From Labia minor (taxonomy: Eukaryota > Arthropoda > Insecta > Dermaptera > Spongiphoridae), in NCBI GenBank assembly GCA_963082975.1, contig OY720350.1, positions 47,074,734 to 47,138,733 of the forward strand: a DNA stretch of 64,000 bases, given 5' to 3'. The position numbers and the translations under genes were made by a program. Under the pieces are notes generated by a model. It saw only the letters and a program-made list of their open reading frames with translations, was not told where the DNA came from and did not search any database. Positions 1 through 14,300 of the stretch are shown piece after piece; positions within the stretch are counted from its first letter, which is position 1, and the number at the start of each line of letters is the position of its first letter.

Positions 1-16
1 AAAATTAATCCTGTAC

Positions 17-635
17 TATATTTTTACTATATCGTTAGAGATAGTATTGCGATCACGAAAATTTTCGATGTCGAGATTTTGATGTTTTTATACGTTTTGA
101 AGGGTCCTGAATCATTTTCACTAAGGTTGAGAAAAATGTCTGTGTGTGTATGTGTGTGTGTGTGTGTGTATGTATGTAACCAAGATTACGCAAAAACGGT
201 TTGAGCTAGAATGATGAAATTTGGTACATGGGCATGATTCAAAATTCATAGTTTTCTATCAACTTTTGAGAAATGTAGCTCAACCGAAAGAGGGTCATTA
301 CCTACAACGTGTTGATTTTTTTTCTTCTAAAGTGACCGTAAAATTAAAGATATATGTTTGATTATTTTTCACATGATTAAGAAATGTATAAAACTGCTAT
401 ATATAGAATTTCAGCTTGATTGAATCGCTCAAAGTACCAGAATTAATTTTTTAACACTGCAAATCTCACGCGCCAACACGTGACGTGGTGCCATCAACAA
501 AGAGCCAAACATGCGCTGGTTTAATAAATATTATTTATTAATTTTAATTTATAATTTAATTAATTTAATTTAAATTAATATATATTATTTAATCCAATTC
601 AAATTTGCGAGATAGCCGAGTGGAGACACTTCAGA
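17..635 (+). mobile_element. F2 Helentron-like non-autonomous element, copy 1
   Basis: This is the first of four copies of the F2 repeat (others near 7013, 13096 and 20458). In order: T-rich left edge; sub-terminal repeat around ACTATATCG; a (GT)n-like microsatellite at 141-175; a core with AAAACGGTTTGAGC and ATGATGAAATTTGGTAC; the right sub-terminal repeat CGAGATAG (608-615); and a terminal GGAGACACTTC hairpin remnant. Sub-terminal inverted repeats, an internal microsatellite and a 3' hairpin are the known layout of Helentron-associated elements such as DINE-1. No protein is encoded. The stretch GATAGCCGAGTGG near the right end also resembles a tRNA A box, but no tRNA fold follows. Edges are approximate. 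Confidence 0.7.
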
Positions 636-2213
636 TTTTTTATATTTATTGCAATCAATGATTTTAATTAATTATTTTTTTCAACATTTATTTTTATGTT
701 TATAATGGAAGAAAATAAATTTATTATTATTTTTATTTCTTTAAAAATACTATAAAAATACCTTTATTTTTAATTAGTATTTTTCATTATAAAAAGTTTC
801 TTTCTAAAAGGAGATCCCTTGAGACTCTGTCTTTTCCCCTTCCAATTCCGAATATAAAAATTAATATACCCTTCATAATCTTTTCTTTAATTGAAAAAAT
901 GAAGGTCGGAGCTTTATTTTATATGTAGGTATAGACGAGAAAAAAGGAATATGGAGTTAAATCAGTCAACTTTCTATCATTCATCTTGGAGTCCATTCAT
1001 TAGTTAAATAATATTTATATGTGCGAATAAGCATTTAAAAAAAAACGTTAGATTTGTATGATATATCCCGGTCATGTACGCTTTTGTAAATTGAATTATG
1101 ATTTTAGACCAGCGACTTCCAAATAAGATTAAAAAGCAATTATTGAGCATGTTCCGAAAGGGGAGAGTTCCACTGAGCTAATGGACCGGAGCCAAATTCA
1201 ATTTCTGGTCATTAAAACTCTGCCCGAAACAATTAACGCCTGGCCTTTTATGTATAACATCAAATATCAACTGTTATTTTTTTGTATTTGAATTCATACA
1301 TCTATTCTATTGAGAAAAGATATTCAATATTCAAAATAAATAAAACCTGGCTTCTTGAAATTTTTAACACTTCATCTGTCATTTTATTATAAATTAAACT
1401 TTATCATAATTCTATCTTATCTTATTATGCTAGCTAAAATTGTTTGTATATAAGCCATGGGTTCTCAAAAACCGCTCTAACGATTTTTTTCAAATTCACA
1501 CTAGATATAGTATTTATAAAGAAAAATTGATTTTTATTGATTACATCTCAGGAAAAATACATCTTAATTAGTTTTTTCTTAATTTAAATTTATATATGGA
1601 ACACGACACAAATGACCTCCATATTGAAATTTGACTCCCGCCTTTTTTTAAAGGTTATTGTATTAATATTTTTTTATATTTAAAATATTTTAAAATTTTT
1701 AATTTAATTTCGAAATAAAATTAAAAATATATATTTTAATAATATTTTATAATTATAAATTACGATATATATTTATCATTCTTCCAATAAAAAAAAATAT
1801 TCATTCACTTAGAAACATACCTAATAATACATATTTATGTATTATTGAGGATACCAAGTTCCATTCCTTTTATTCAGATTGATGCATTGATGCAATATTT
1901 AATAATTGTAATAAATAATTAAAGAATTGTATTTCAGCTCGGTGTCCCAAGTATTAATATTACCAGCCAAACCCAATAATTATGAATTATTTTTTTTAAC
2001 TTAAGTACCGAGCCGAGGCTCGGGGTCCCTTTACTTAATATTATGTAAATTGAAACTTAGAAAGTGCCAATAAATTGAGAATAATAATCATTGTATTATA
2101 GAATAAAGCAAATGCAGATAACAATTCCATTCGAAAGTTAAATATAATAAGCAGATAGAAAAATTTTTAAGTGTATTTTTTAATTAATTAATTTTGTTTC
2201 CTATTTGTTTCAG
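636..2213. other. A+T-rich intron upstream of the first visible exon
   Basis: No gene or recognisable element is visible. The only structure is a pair of about 27-bp imperfect direct repeats sharing GCTCGG-GTCCC and ending TTAATATTA (1936-1962 and 2016-2042), with a CCGAGCC/GGCTCGG hairpin at 2008-2023. The 3' end of the stretch is the polypyrimidine tract and CAG acceptor of the exon at 2214. Confidence 0.5.
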
Positions 2214-2332
2214 CTTCAGAAGAAAATGGTGTTATGTCCACAGTGCCTGATAAGGCTGTCGACTTGAAAAGTTATCCTAAACTTTGTGAGCAGCGACGTA
2301 AATTCCCAGTTTTATATCGTGTAGAATTTCAA
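2214..2332 (+). CDS. RPTP exon: juxtamembrane segment
   Basis: Bounded by TTTCAG and GTAAGT. The first two bases finish a codon begun in an upstream exon. The frame then reads 39 residues, including [18 protein letters not shown] and ending LYRVEFQ in phase 0. The [F/Y]..EFQ ending is the usual start of a PTP fold in receptor PTPs. Basic and short, consistent with the region just inside the membrane. It is followed by an intron of about 10 kb filled with repeats. Confidence 0.85.
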
Positions 2333-5300
2333 GTAAGTTATAAATACATATTTTTTTTATTCATATTTATTAAAAATTAAATTAATTTCCATATTTTCTA
2401 ACTCCATTAGAAATTTTTAACAATATGTAATTAAAATATATTTTTAATTTGTATATGGTAGGTATATAGGTATATTTTTTTTAAATAATAAAGAAAATTT
2501 AAAATTTTATTAAAAAAAAAAAAAAAGAAATATATTTAGGAAACATTGAAATTCTATTCATTAATTTCTGATACTTAAAAACAAAAACTGACTGAATTTT
2601 AAAAAAAATGTATAAGATGTTAATAATATAGTTTATAAGATTTAACTTTCAACTAATTTATTTTTTCCATCTTTTAAATAACGTAAAAATATTAATCTGT
2701 TTTAACTGTTTTGACTGCCGGACCCTGTACAATATTAGAGAATAGATAAATAATGATATAAAATATAAATTTTGATCTTTGTTTTGTAACTTAAAAAATA
2801 TTTTTTATTTTCCAAATGGTTTTTTTATGGTATTTATTTATATAAATAAATAGTTTATTAAAAAATCTCGATATTGCTTTTTGATATTTACCGACCGACG
2901 ATAGTAAGGGAGGTATTGTTTTCACACCAAATTTCACATGTGGAGATTTTTACATATCTCCACGAATCATGCATTTTCTTAACAGAAAAAAGTATTTTTA
3001 GCATGATGTCTGTCCGTCCGTCTGTCCGTCTGTCCGTCCGTATAGATGTGTACAGCCTGAACGGCTTAACGGATTTTGATGAAATTTGGTATATTTACTT
3101 AATGCATCAGTGGGATGAATTGATCAACTTTTGGTGCAAATCCGAAAACCGGAAGTGGTAGTATTAGCGATCGACGATAAGAAGGGAAGGGTTATTTTCG
3201 CACCAAATTTCACATAAGGAGATTTTTTTACATATCACCACGAATGTATTGGTTTTATCCTCGGGAAAAATCATCTTCATTATGTTTTTCTTAATTTAAA
3301 ATTATATGACGTCACCCAGCCCTTCATGACGTACAGTCTCGGGTAACGCCGGCATATTATAAATAAAATAAAATTAAAAATATTTATGTTCTATCCATAT
3401 CTGTTTTTTATTACATTAATAGATATATTAAAATTATTTGAAATTGTTTCTGTAGCTGGAAATTAATTTATTTCAAACCGTCGGTCGGTTCGGACCTGGC
3501 CACAGGTCAACTTATTTTTACTTGTTTGGGTGTGGATGTAGAAGTTGGTGGTCATTGGTTATCATGTAATAATAAATACAAACAATTTCAATAGAATTTT
3601 TACTCAGTAGTACAATTTTATCAGAGCCCGACGTTATTGCAATCAGAGGGGTGCCTCTCACACTAAAAATTCTGACAAAAGTCAAACCAATAGAAACCCC
3701 TGACATTTAGGCAAAAACTAACAATCAACATAAACTTTAAAACTCTTACAATTATTGTAGGTAATATTAATAATGTAAATGTAAATTATTTGATTGAAAA
3801 AACTTACAATAATTATTTGGAAACTTTTTAGATTTACTTTTTAAAATCTATAAATCAATATTAATAATATATATTTTGACTTTTAAAGTTTTTATCTCTA
3901 CTGCAAACAAAAGTATTTTTATTGTATTTTGGATGATGTTAAAAATTTAATTTATTTTATTAATATATTTTGACTTGTTTATTTCTCGTTTTAAATGTAG
4001 CAGATTTCCATTAGATATATATAAAATGTGTAGAATTATATTTAATTATTTATAATTAATTTTATTATTGATCAATATTATTTATAGTCAATTTGTCGAA
4101 ATTTGGAATAAATTAATATTATATTTGTTAATAAGTTTGTTTGCATATAAATCGAAACTTTGGAATTGATTCCGATCCTTTTTACATTTCATTCATAACT
4201 TACAGAATATTCACTATTTTATTTAATTCGATGAAAATTGAAAGCTACCATACCATTTCATGCTTGAGCCATCTCATGCCTTGTGAACATGATGAAGATT
4301 AATATATTTAGAAATTTGAAAATAAATAAATTATTTTTTCAAAATAGAGTTCTGTTTTAAAACGAAAAAGTTATTTGTATACTTTCAATATTGTAATCGA
4401 CGTTTAGTGATTTTTGTTTAAACTTAAATGATTCTTAACCATAATTACGAGGACATTGAAATTAGAAGGAGGAACGAAATATGCTTATTATAATAAATTT
4501 ATTATCGTAATTTATGAAATTTATAATTTAAATTAAAAATTATACAACTTAATAAGAATAATTTTCAATTAAATACTCAGTGAGGTTTCAAGATTCTGAT
4601 GATGGTATTACTGCCAAAATGCGCATAAAGAAAATATTTCAACTAACTTGAAACCTATCTGAATGTTTAATTAAAATTATTTCTATTAAGTTATTTAATT
4701 TATAAGTTTATTTTTATATTGCTTAAATTATTAAAATGTGTGTTAGTGATTAAATTTATTAATTTCATACTAAGAAATATGTCTTTATAAAAGTTTTAAA
4801 AATTCTTTTATTTCATTTTTCTGTCTTAAATAGGAAGAAGAAGAAAAGTTTATTTCTTTAAACAATATTTTTTTATATTTAGAGATATTTTTTATCATAA
4901 TAAAAATTTAACACATAATTTCAATTTTAAAATAATAATGGATTGACAAGTTATAATTTTTTAAAATTTTTTTAGTTAAAATTTAAATTTTAAATTCTAC
5001 ATTTTCGTTATTAGGTCAAAGTTGTTATATATATATTTATATATAGGGCGGAGCAGAAAAACCTATCCGATTTCAAATCCCTTTTTCTCAGAAGAGGCAG
5101 CAGGTAGAGTAGTGGGGTACCGACCGACGATAGTAAAGGAGGATTTGTTTTCACTCAAAATTTCTCATGTGGAGATTTTTACATATCTCCACAAATCATG
5201 CACTTTGTTAACAGAAAAAAGTATTTTTAGCATGATGTCTGTCCGTCCGTCCGTCCATCCGTATAGATGTCTACAGTTTGAACGGCTCATTGATTGATTG

Positions 5301-8300
5301 ATATTGATGAAATTTGGTGAATTTACTTAATGCATCAGTATGATGAATTGATCAACTTTTGGCATCCGGAAACCGGAAGTAGTAGTAGTATTACCGATCG
5401 ACGATAGGAAGGGAAGGGTTATTTTCACACCAAATTTCACATGAGAAGATTTTTTACATATCTCCACGAATCATGCACTGTATTGGTTTTATCCTCGGGA
5501 AAATCATCTTTAATAGTTTTTTCTTAATTTAAAATTATATGACGTCACAGCCAGTGCCTCCTTATATATTATAAATAAAATAAAATCAAAAATATTATTG
5601 TTATATTCATATCTGTTTTTTATTGCATTAATAGATACATTTAAATTATTTGAAATTATTTCTGTAACTGGAAATTAATTTATTTCAAACCGTCGGTCGG
5701 TTGTGAGCTTGGCCACAGGTCAACTTATTCTTTTATATGATGGTTAAATAATATACAAATACAATTTTTTAAAATTTAGTTACTTGAACGATTAATCGAC
5801 AAATTTTAATTAAAAATGTTGACTTGATCTTAGGTGGAATAGATAGGTGAAAAACACATTCTCGGTTGGAAAATTGTACCAAGAGTGATTGATTGACTTT
5901 TAACAGGAAGATAAAACTCCCCAAGCGCCCAATCACACTGCCAATGCCACATCAGTCAGATGGATGGTCCCGGCGACGCTCGCTCTCCTTTTGCCCTCTT
6001 CCCCTTGATCCATCTGAGAAAAGGTTGAAATAAGATAAGGTAGATAATAAATGCCTTTCAATACAAAAATATATTTTATTCTATAATCACAAAAAATATT
6101 ACTAAAATTGATCCATATTTTGGGAAATGATTTGTTTTATTTCTCAATTATTTTTTATTTTTTATTAGAAATTAGTGATTATTTTATGCAATTCTGATAT
6201 TTTTAAGTGAAAATTTCATAAATTACAATTTTAATCTAGTAATTTAGTTCATTTGTCAACTTGCTGAGATTTATGTTGAATATCATCTCTCAAGCTTCAA
6301 TCTTTCTCAATACTTGATCAATATCAGCTGAAATAAAAAGAGAAAAATAATATGATTATAATCTTTATATTTGTCTCGTTATTACTAGAATTATTTAAAG
6401 GACATATATATAACAAACATTTCAATTTAATATTTAACTGAAAATACAAGTTATTTGAACTCCTGAGCCCATTAAAAAATTATAAACAGCTTAATGCAAA
6501 ATTAATTGCAATGACCATTTAGTAAAAAGTATTCACTCAATAAAGTACTTTTAATATGGTCCTTAATAATTAAACAACAACTTTTAGTCAAAATTCAACA
6601 TTATTCATCAAGATACTTCAATAATTATTCATTTAGTCCACGGACACTAATTGTTTTATACCTTAGAATTTATATTTGATTTCAAAATATAAATTTATAC
6701 CAAATCTCCTTTTTAGGAATATTCTTTTAAATAGGGACTTGTCTTGAATATGGATAGCAAAACAATTTAAATTTCTTTCAATTCGATCGTCCTTTTCATC
6801 AACTTGTAACGACAAACAGCTTCATTTAAATTGAATAACAGATTGTCATGAAATTTTTATAGATTTTGTTTGAAAGTTATAATTATAAGTTTATTAAAAT
6901 TAGGAGGTGGCGTCATATATTAGCCTCAAATCTTATTGAGTGTATATAATGGACTGGAAATTTTTTAAGAAAAAGAAAATCTCATTTTGATGATATAATA
7001 GAATAACTAGATAGTCAAGCAAAATGTGAAGAAAATAAGCTGTGTGTGTTTGTAAACAAGATTACGCAAAAACGGTTTAAGCTAGAATAATGAAATTTCG
7101 TACAAGGGCATTATTTAAAATTCGTATTTTGAGAAATGTATCTCAACCGGAAGAGGGTCATTACCTACAACGTTTTGATTTTTTTCCCTCTAAAATGGCC
7201 ATAAAAATAAAGATATATGTTTGATAGTTTTTTACATTATTAAAATTGGTATAAAACTTCTATATATAGAATTTCAGCTTGATGTAATCGCTGAAAATTC
7301 CGGAATTAATTTTTTAACACGTTGACTGCCAATCACGCGCCAGCACGTGACGTGGTGTCACCAACAGAGCCAAACACACTCTGGTTTAATAAATATTATT
7401 TATAATTTATAATTTAATTAATTAAATTTAATTTAAATATAATATATGTGTTAATTAATACAATTCAAATTTGCGAGATAGTCGATTTTTTTTATCTATC
7501 TCTGTGGCTCTACGGAACTCGAAAACTCTTGGTCGCTGCAACCCTGTCCCTATCCTGAGCCACGACCATCCAACCCCTACCCCCTCCCGTCTCTCTCACG
7601 AACCTTTCTACATTGTCCGCCCACCGTGTCCTTGGTCTTCCAAGCAGACGTTTCCTAATCGGTCTCCCCACCAATATATTTTTAGCCATTCTTTCCTCAA
7701 ATCTTTATTTCATAGTTACCCTTAATTCTGAATGCATTTGTTATTCGACAATGTAGATATTAACATTCCTTGATACATATAATCTTCATTTATTATTTGC
7801 ATAATCATTTTTTGTGATATTTTTTATATTTTTTTACAGAAGTAATATAGGATGACAAAAATAATAGAATTAAATTTACAGCATCTTATTTTTCAGTAAT
7901 CCTTTTAAGAGATGTGTCTGTAGAATAATTGCTTTATCCCATTATTCCTAAGAGACTCGCTTTTTGTTCCCCTCCTGAAAACAAACACCATCCGGTTTCT
8001 AAATCGGCGTCCGCAACCGTGTTTACCGATAGCCTCAACCGATATTGGCGAGCAATTTTTTCCCCTTCTTTTTCTTCTTCTCATGGGCACTCTATTTTTC
8101 GCAAACAGGGTAGCAAAAGTTTAAATTTATTTTTCCAATACTAAGGAGGCAAAAAGAGTTAGAATAAAAAAAAGAAGCAGGATGATGTCAGAAGATAGTG
8201 GGATGAGAAGTTGTTTTACAATCCAAAGTAAAGATGTTTATTGTTATCACCTTTTCCACCTGTTTTCTTTTTTTATCTTTTTTTATGTGATAAATTCAGT

Positions 8301-11300
8301 TAAGCATTCAACAGAGCTTAAAGGGAAGACAAATTACGTTTGAATCTTCTCTTTTGGATTTTGTTTAACTTGAGCGGCATCGTAAAACGGATAATGTAAT
8401 TGATTTATTTTTTTTTTCCATTTTCCATTTATATTATTTTTTTAATATATTATTTTTTTAATATATTATTTTTTAATAAATTGATCAATATTCCACAGCT
8501 ACACCACGAACTTTTCTAAATTGTATTTTGGCCTTCGTTTAGATTGAAAGTTAAAGTTCACAGAAAATATTGTTTCATTGAAATTTTTGATCTTCGTGTT
8601 AAAATAAATATTTTTTTTTTAAATTGGAATTATTTATAATAATGTTGTTATACTTAGGTAGCTTTAGTTTTATATTTTTCAAAGTAACAATAACTTATAG
8701 ACTGTTTTGACCAAGGATTACTACTGCTAATAATATAAATTCTGAAATTATATTACCACATATATCCTTTTAATATAAAATAAAATAATATATAGAATAT
8801 AAATTATTCAGTTATTATTTATGTTTATTAATGTACTAATATTACTCACCATTTCTTTCTTGATATCGCTTGACTCTACAAAAGTGTTGTTGGAATGGTT
8901 CAAAGTCCTCCAGAGAGAAATCCTTGCCATGTTCGACTAGTCTTACATTTTTTAACTTAATAGTAGCAAAATTGTATCAAGCACCATTTATTTGCATAAA
9001 TATAATGTTTTAAATTAAAATTTATCGGTTTCAATTTCAAATAATTGACATATTTTTATTTAAATACTAGCTGCTCAGAGCGCCTTATTATAATAGAATA
9101 TAATCATCTTGATTTAAAACAAATTTAAAAAATATACCCAATTTAAAAATGTCAAAAATTTAAAACAACTTTATATCATCATATTTTAATTTTTATATAA
9201 TATATATATATATTTAGTAATTAATAATAGAGTAATTAAATTAAAATAAAAACAAAGATAATATAATTCAGTCATTTTAATTGAGGTTTTAAAAATTATT
9301 TTCACTTCATAAAATACTAAATAATATTTTTTTTTTATTATTAAATAATAAAATTTATATATTATTATATATTATAGAAAAGAAGAAATATTCAAATAAA
9401 TAAAAAATAATTTAAGATAAAAATATGATCTAAATATTTTATTAAATTAAATAAAATGAGAACTTTTAGAATAAATTATTTAATTGAATTAATATTTGAA
9501 TATTAGAATTTAAAATAAAAAGTTAAATATTATAATAATTCTTTGATTGGGAATCGCTATGATAATTCATTGTTTAAAATGATTCCGCTAGGGACAGTGA
9601 GCCGCGAGATGCTCTTGAATGAACAACACGGAGAATTATATAAACTTTAAAAAATTAATTTCTGCGGTTATTGATTAGATATTAATAAAATTTATACTAT
9701 CGAGGTATATAAGAATATTGTGATGTAATTTCATAGAAATCGGTTAAGCCAATTTTGAGTGTATAAAATAGTTATTTTCCGGACAGACAGACATGAAAAA
9801 TTCAAAAGTCACTTTTGGATTCTAGAGGTCATAAAACGCGAAGATATGCAAAAAATTTTAAATTGTGCAGACAAAAATATTTATATATATATATATATAG
9901 ATATAGATATAAGATGTATGTTTCAAATTTATCTTTTAATAATAAATAATTTTATTAATTAATTTTATTAAAAATAGAGAAAAGGAAGAAGAGATGAGAA
10001 AAATTTCAGCTTCCACAATTTCCTAGTTATAACAAGTTTTAGTCCATTAATTATTCTTTTGATATTTATATTTAAACATCATCGTAGGATTTATTTAATG
10101 TCAAATCACATACACATTAAGAGAAGAAAATGGAATAGGTTTAAAAAAATTTTTGACAGTCAATTTTTCAATTGTGAAATGTAAATTGTATACCAATTTA
10201 ACTTCCAATTGAAATTTGTATTCAAAGGGAGCATGAGAAGAGTGGGAAGGTCATTCAATCTGAAATGACTTTCTAACTAAATTTAGAGTGTTCGGGTATA
10301 GAGGAGTTAGAGAGAGGGGAGTCGTTTCCATTCCCTAAGTCAATTGACAGTTTATTCAATTGCACGAATGAGGAATAAATTTCTAGCAAGTGTTAATATA
10401 CTCATCATATATATAGGGTAGGGCAATTTAACTTGCTGATTTAGAGAGTTAAAAAAACAGAATTGATCATAGTTATTGATTTATTTCTTATTAGACACTT
10501 ATTCTACAACTTTGGAAATTTTACTTTCAAGTTGTTTTAAATATTGTGTGATACTGGTTACCCCTCCATTAGCAATGTACTGATTTGCTCTATTCTTTAA
10601 ACTCTGGTAGACTCTTTCCAAAATAGCAACCGGTATTGTAGCTACGGTTTGACCATGTTTCTGCAAAGTACTGTTCTACGGCAAACCCAAACTTTTGTCT
10701 TGTCTAATGCGACATCGTAACTAAAAAGTAACGGTTAAAAACTTATCTAAACCCAGTTTGATTGATATTGATACTATCCACATTCTCTTCCGGTTAAAGC
10801 TCACCTAATTGCGGTCAATTCAAATCAACAAGTTAAGTTGCCCCACCCTCTATATAGGTATATAATCCTTATATAATATTGTAAATACACCCTTCCTCGA
10901 AGTACTTCATAATAACTCTATGACTGATTTATAGAGACATTTAGTTACTAATAGATTCAGGGCAGGTGGTTATTATATAGTATATTAGATAGCCAAACAA
11001 GTGTATGTGAGATATCTATGTTTAACCTGCCCATGAATTAATTTATTACTATTATGTTATAATAGAGAGTTTACAAAATATATGGTGAGGAAGATTAGAT
11101 TTGTTGATTGTCAAGTTGTTCCCCAACAAGAAAGTCTTAAGATGTCTAATAAATGCTTATATATATATATTTTAGTTAATAATTTTTCAATTTTAATATA
11201 TTATTTTTTTTATTAATTTTGTTTCTGTTATTTGAATGAATAGAAATATAGATATAGATATGTACTAAACTTTAATATTTATAGAGCTGTTCGGACAAAC

Positions 11301-14300
11301 TTGAAACTCACCAAGTTCGCCTAGATATAAGAATTAATATTTAGTTAAAAAAAAATGTTAAGGTTGGAAATTATGGGCCAAGATCTTAAAGTACTAGTGC
11401 TGAGGATATTTCGGAGCATTAAAATACAATAAAGTCAAATATTACCCATGCAATCAACCCAAAATACAAATTATGACCCAGAAGTCCTAGAATCCTATTT
11501 TTTCTTTTTTAAATTATATTTAAAAGAACTACGAGGCATGTTTTTTAAGTACCGTTTTGGAATTAAAAAAAGACGTGCAAAGATATCGCAATAATTTTAT
11601 TTTTACATGAAAGCCTGTACCTTAATCTACTTTCCTACATAATTTCCGTCAATATTGAGGCACTTGTCATAACGTGGCACCAGTTTTTGAATACCCACCT
11701 CATAAAATTAAAAAAAGCTGTTTTGACTTCGCATTGATTGTCTCATTACGAGGCAGAAATTTCACAAGCAATACACCTTTTCTGTCCCAAAAAACTGTAC
11801 ACATGATTTTCCGGGAAGAAATTATTTGCTTAAACTTCACTTTTTTGCATCCAAACTGCATAAGGCGCCTAAGGCACGATAGGCTATGGATGAACAGCAC
11901 GGAGCATTATAAAAATTAAAAAAAAAAATTTCTGTGGTTATTGAATAGATATTGATAGAATGAATAGCCTATGTTCAAATAGAGGTATATATGAATATTG
12001 TGATGTAATTTCATAGTTATCAGTTCAGTCAATTTTTTATAAGGTCACAATTTTCTGGACAGATAGACAGCCAGAATTGAAAAATTGTGTGTGTGTAAAG
12101 TTTCTTTTGGCAGAATCCCTGTCTAGGTACGAAATACGCCGCGCTATTTTATCGATTAAATTAATAAATTCTTTAATCAATTAACATTCATAAAAATCTT
12201 TGTAAAATATATCTATAAAGATAATTTATTAACTTAAGTAAATTTATATTGATAGAATAAAATTGGTTCGTAATCAAATGTTTGCCACGTTTATCAATGT
12301 GTTTAGTAATAGCTAAATTAATAACCACTTGTAAGTGACCAGTTAGAGGGAATGTATTATAAGAATGTTTTGATTTTATGGTTTTAGAGTGCCTGCAAAG
12401 TAGAGGTCCATTCGTGTCGTCACGCAACCAAACCAGCCAATCGTGAGAAAAACCAAAACCAAAAGTGCATTCCTTGTAAGTACATTTATAATAAATCTCA
12501 TTTAAAATATAATAATTATTATATAATAATTTGTTGTAAATCTCTAATAAAGAAATATAGATTATTTATATTAAGTCAGTATACTAAAATAATCGTTAAT
12601 ATTATTATAAGAACAAAAATATTTTTTTTTTGTATTTATTAGTATAATGTAGAAAAGTTAACATAAAAAAAATCCATCTATTATCTAACTCATTTTTAGA
12701 AAAACAAATTTTAATTGTTTTTCTTTTGAAATTAAATAAATTAATAAAGATATGTCAATTAATACAAAAAGGGTATTAAAATCAACTAACTAAGAAAAAT
12801 ATTGCAAATTTCTATTGTATAATATTTAGTTATTTGAAATAATAGGGTAGTAATCTCTCAAAAATATTTCTCATTTCTCTTCATATCCATTGATATTGTT
12901 TGAAAATGATAAATTATAAAAATATTAAATAAAAATGATCTATTATATTAATTTTATTAAATTAATTTAAACTGATAAAATAATTATTATTTGTTATTTA
13001 TTTTAAGCGAGAGAGAAACTTTAGTTTTCTCGCATCAATTGACCAGCACATTTAACTTTTAAAAAATATTTATATACCTACTTATTTATTAATTTCTATA
13101 TTTTTACTATCTCGTAAGAGATAGTATTGCGATCACGAAAATTTTTGATGTTGAGATTTTGATGTTTTTATACGTTTTGAAGGTTCCTGAATCATTTTCA
13201 CTAAGGTTGAGAAAAATGTCTGTGTGTGTGTAATGTATGTAACCAAGATTAAGGAAAAACGGTTTGAGCTAAAATGATGAAATTTGGTACATGAGCATTA
13301 TTCAAAATTCGTAGTTTTTTATCAACTTTTGAGAAATGTAGCTCAACCGGAAGAGGGTCATTACCTACAACGTTTTGATTTTTTTTCCTCTAAAGTGACC
13401 GTAAAAATAAAGATATATGTTTGATAATTTTTCACGTGATTAATAATTGTATAAAACTGCTATATATAGAATTTCAGCTTGATTGATTAGCTGAAAGTAC
13501 CAGAATTAATTTTTTAACACTGCAAATATCACGCGCCAACACGTGCCATGGTGCCATCAACAAAAAGCCAAACATGCGCTGGTTTAATATTTATTATTTA
13601 TAATTTATAATTAATTAAATTTAATTTAAATATAATATATTATGTTATTTAATCCAATTCAAATTGCGAGATAGTCGAGTGGAGACACTCCAGCTAATTT
13701 AATATATGTATATTTAATTATGATGAATATACAAAGTCGTGTATCTAAAAAAATAATATCTTTGAGGATATTTATATTAATATGGCCAACCAAAAAAATA
13801 TATTTAGATTTTTCAAAGTACTGGCCAATTGTTTTATAATACTTTTAGTCTATTTTTTTACCCAATTTTTCAATTTTTTTAATCATTTTAAAATTAATAT
13901 TATTATTATTAGTTACTAATACACTTATATAAAAAATAAATTTTAATAGTTGAAACATTATATTATGTGTTTTATGTTAATATAAAAAAACAAGTAAATA
14001 TTAAAAGTAATAATTGTATAAATCGAATGTTTTTTAATTATAAAATTATGTAAAATTATAGAATATGGGATACTTTTATTGTAGTGTTATTTAATTTATT
14101 TATGATTTATTTATAAAAGATATTATATTGTATTTTAATAAAAGTCATTTATCATTTAGGTAAAAAATAATTGTACATCTAGAAAAACTATTATTTTGGC
14201 AGTTAGTTAAAATTAATTTGAAAACTGAATCCAAAATATCCAATATACTTGATTGTTGTAAACACGATGAAAATTATGATTGAAAACCTGGCCGATGATA

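Larger units (their letters stand above)
2333..12387. other. 10-kb intron with repeat insertions
   Basis: Holds F1 copies at 2887 and 5118, a F2 copy at 7013, a LINE tail at 7488, F4 relics near 9600 and 11890, a Tc1-like relic at 10413 and a mariner relic at 11531. The remaining stretches (3520-5117, 5731-7012, 7691-9599, 9890-10412) are A+T-rich with no gene. Two unexplained G+C-richer patches stand out: 5910-6020, with a perfect 10-bp inverted repeat TCAGATGGAT/ATCCATCTGA (5956-5965, 6008-6017), and 7930-8110, open on both strands but not convincingly coding. Confidence 0.6.

Noticed and set aside
605-632. tRNA-like A box (TAGCCGAGTGG) at the end of F2 copy 1
   Set aside because: No anticodon arm, B box or cloverleaf follows; other F2 copies lack the match (TAGTCGAG).
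2874-3161. Recurrent small protein frame ([16 protein letters not shown]...) in five of the F1 copies
   Set aside because: It exists only because the F1 repeat is conserved; the microsatellite changes its frame between copies, and no coding substitution pattern is visible.
7929-8144. Open frames on both strands in a G+C-richer patch
   Set aside because: Neither frame has a recognisable motif or phase-compatible splice sites. Noted as unexplained only.
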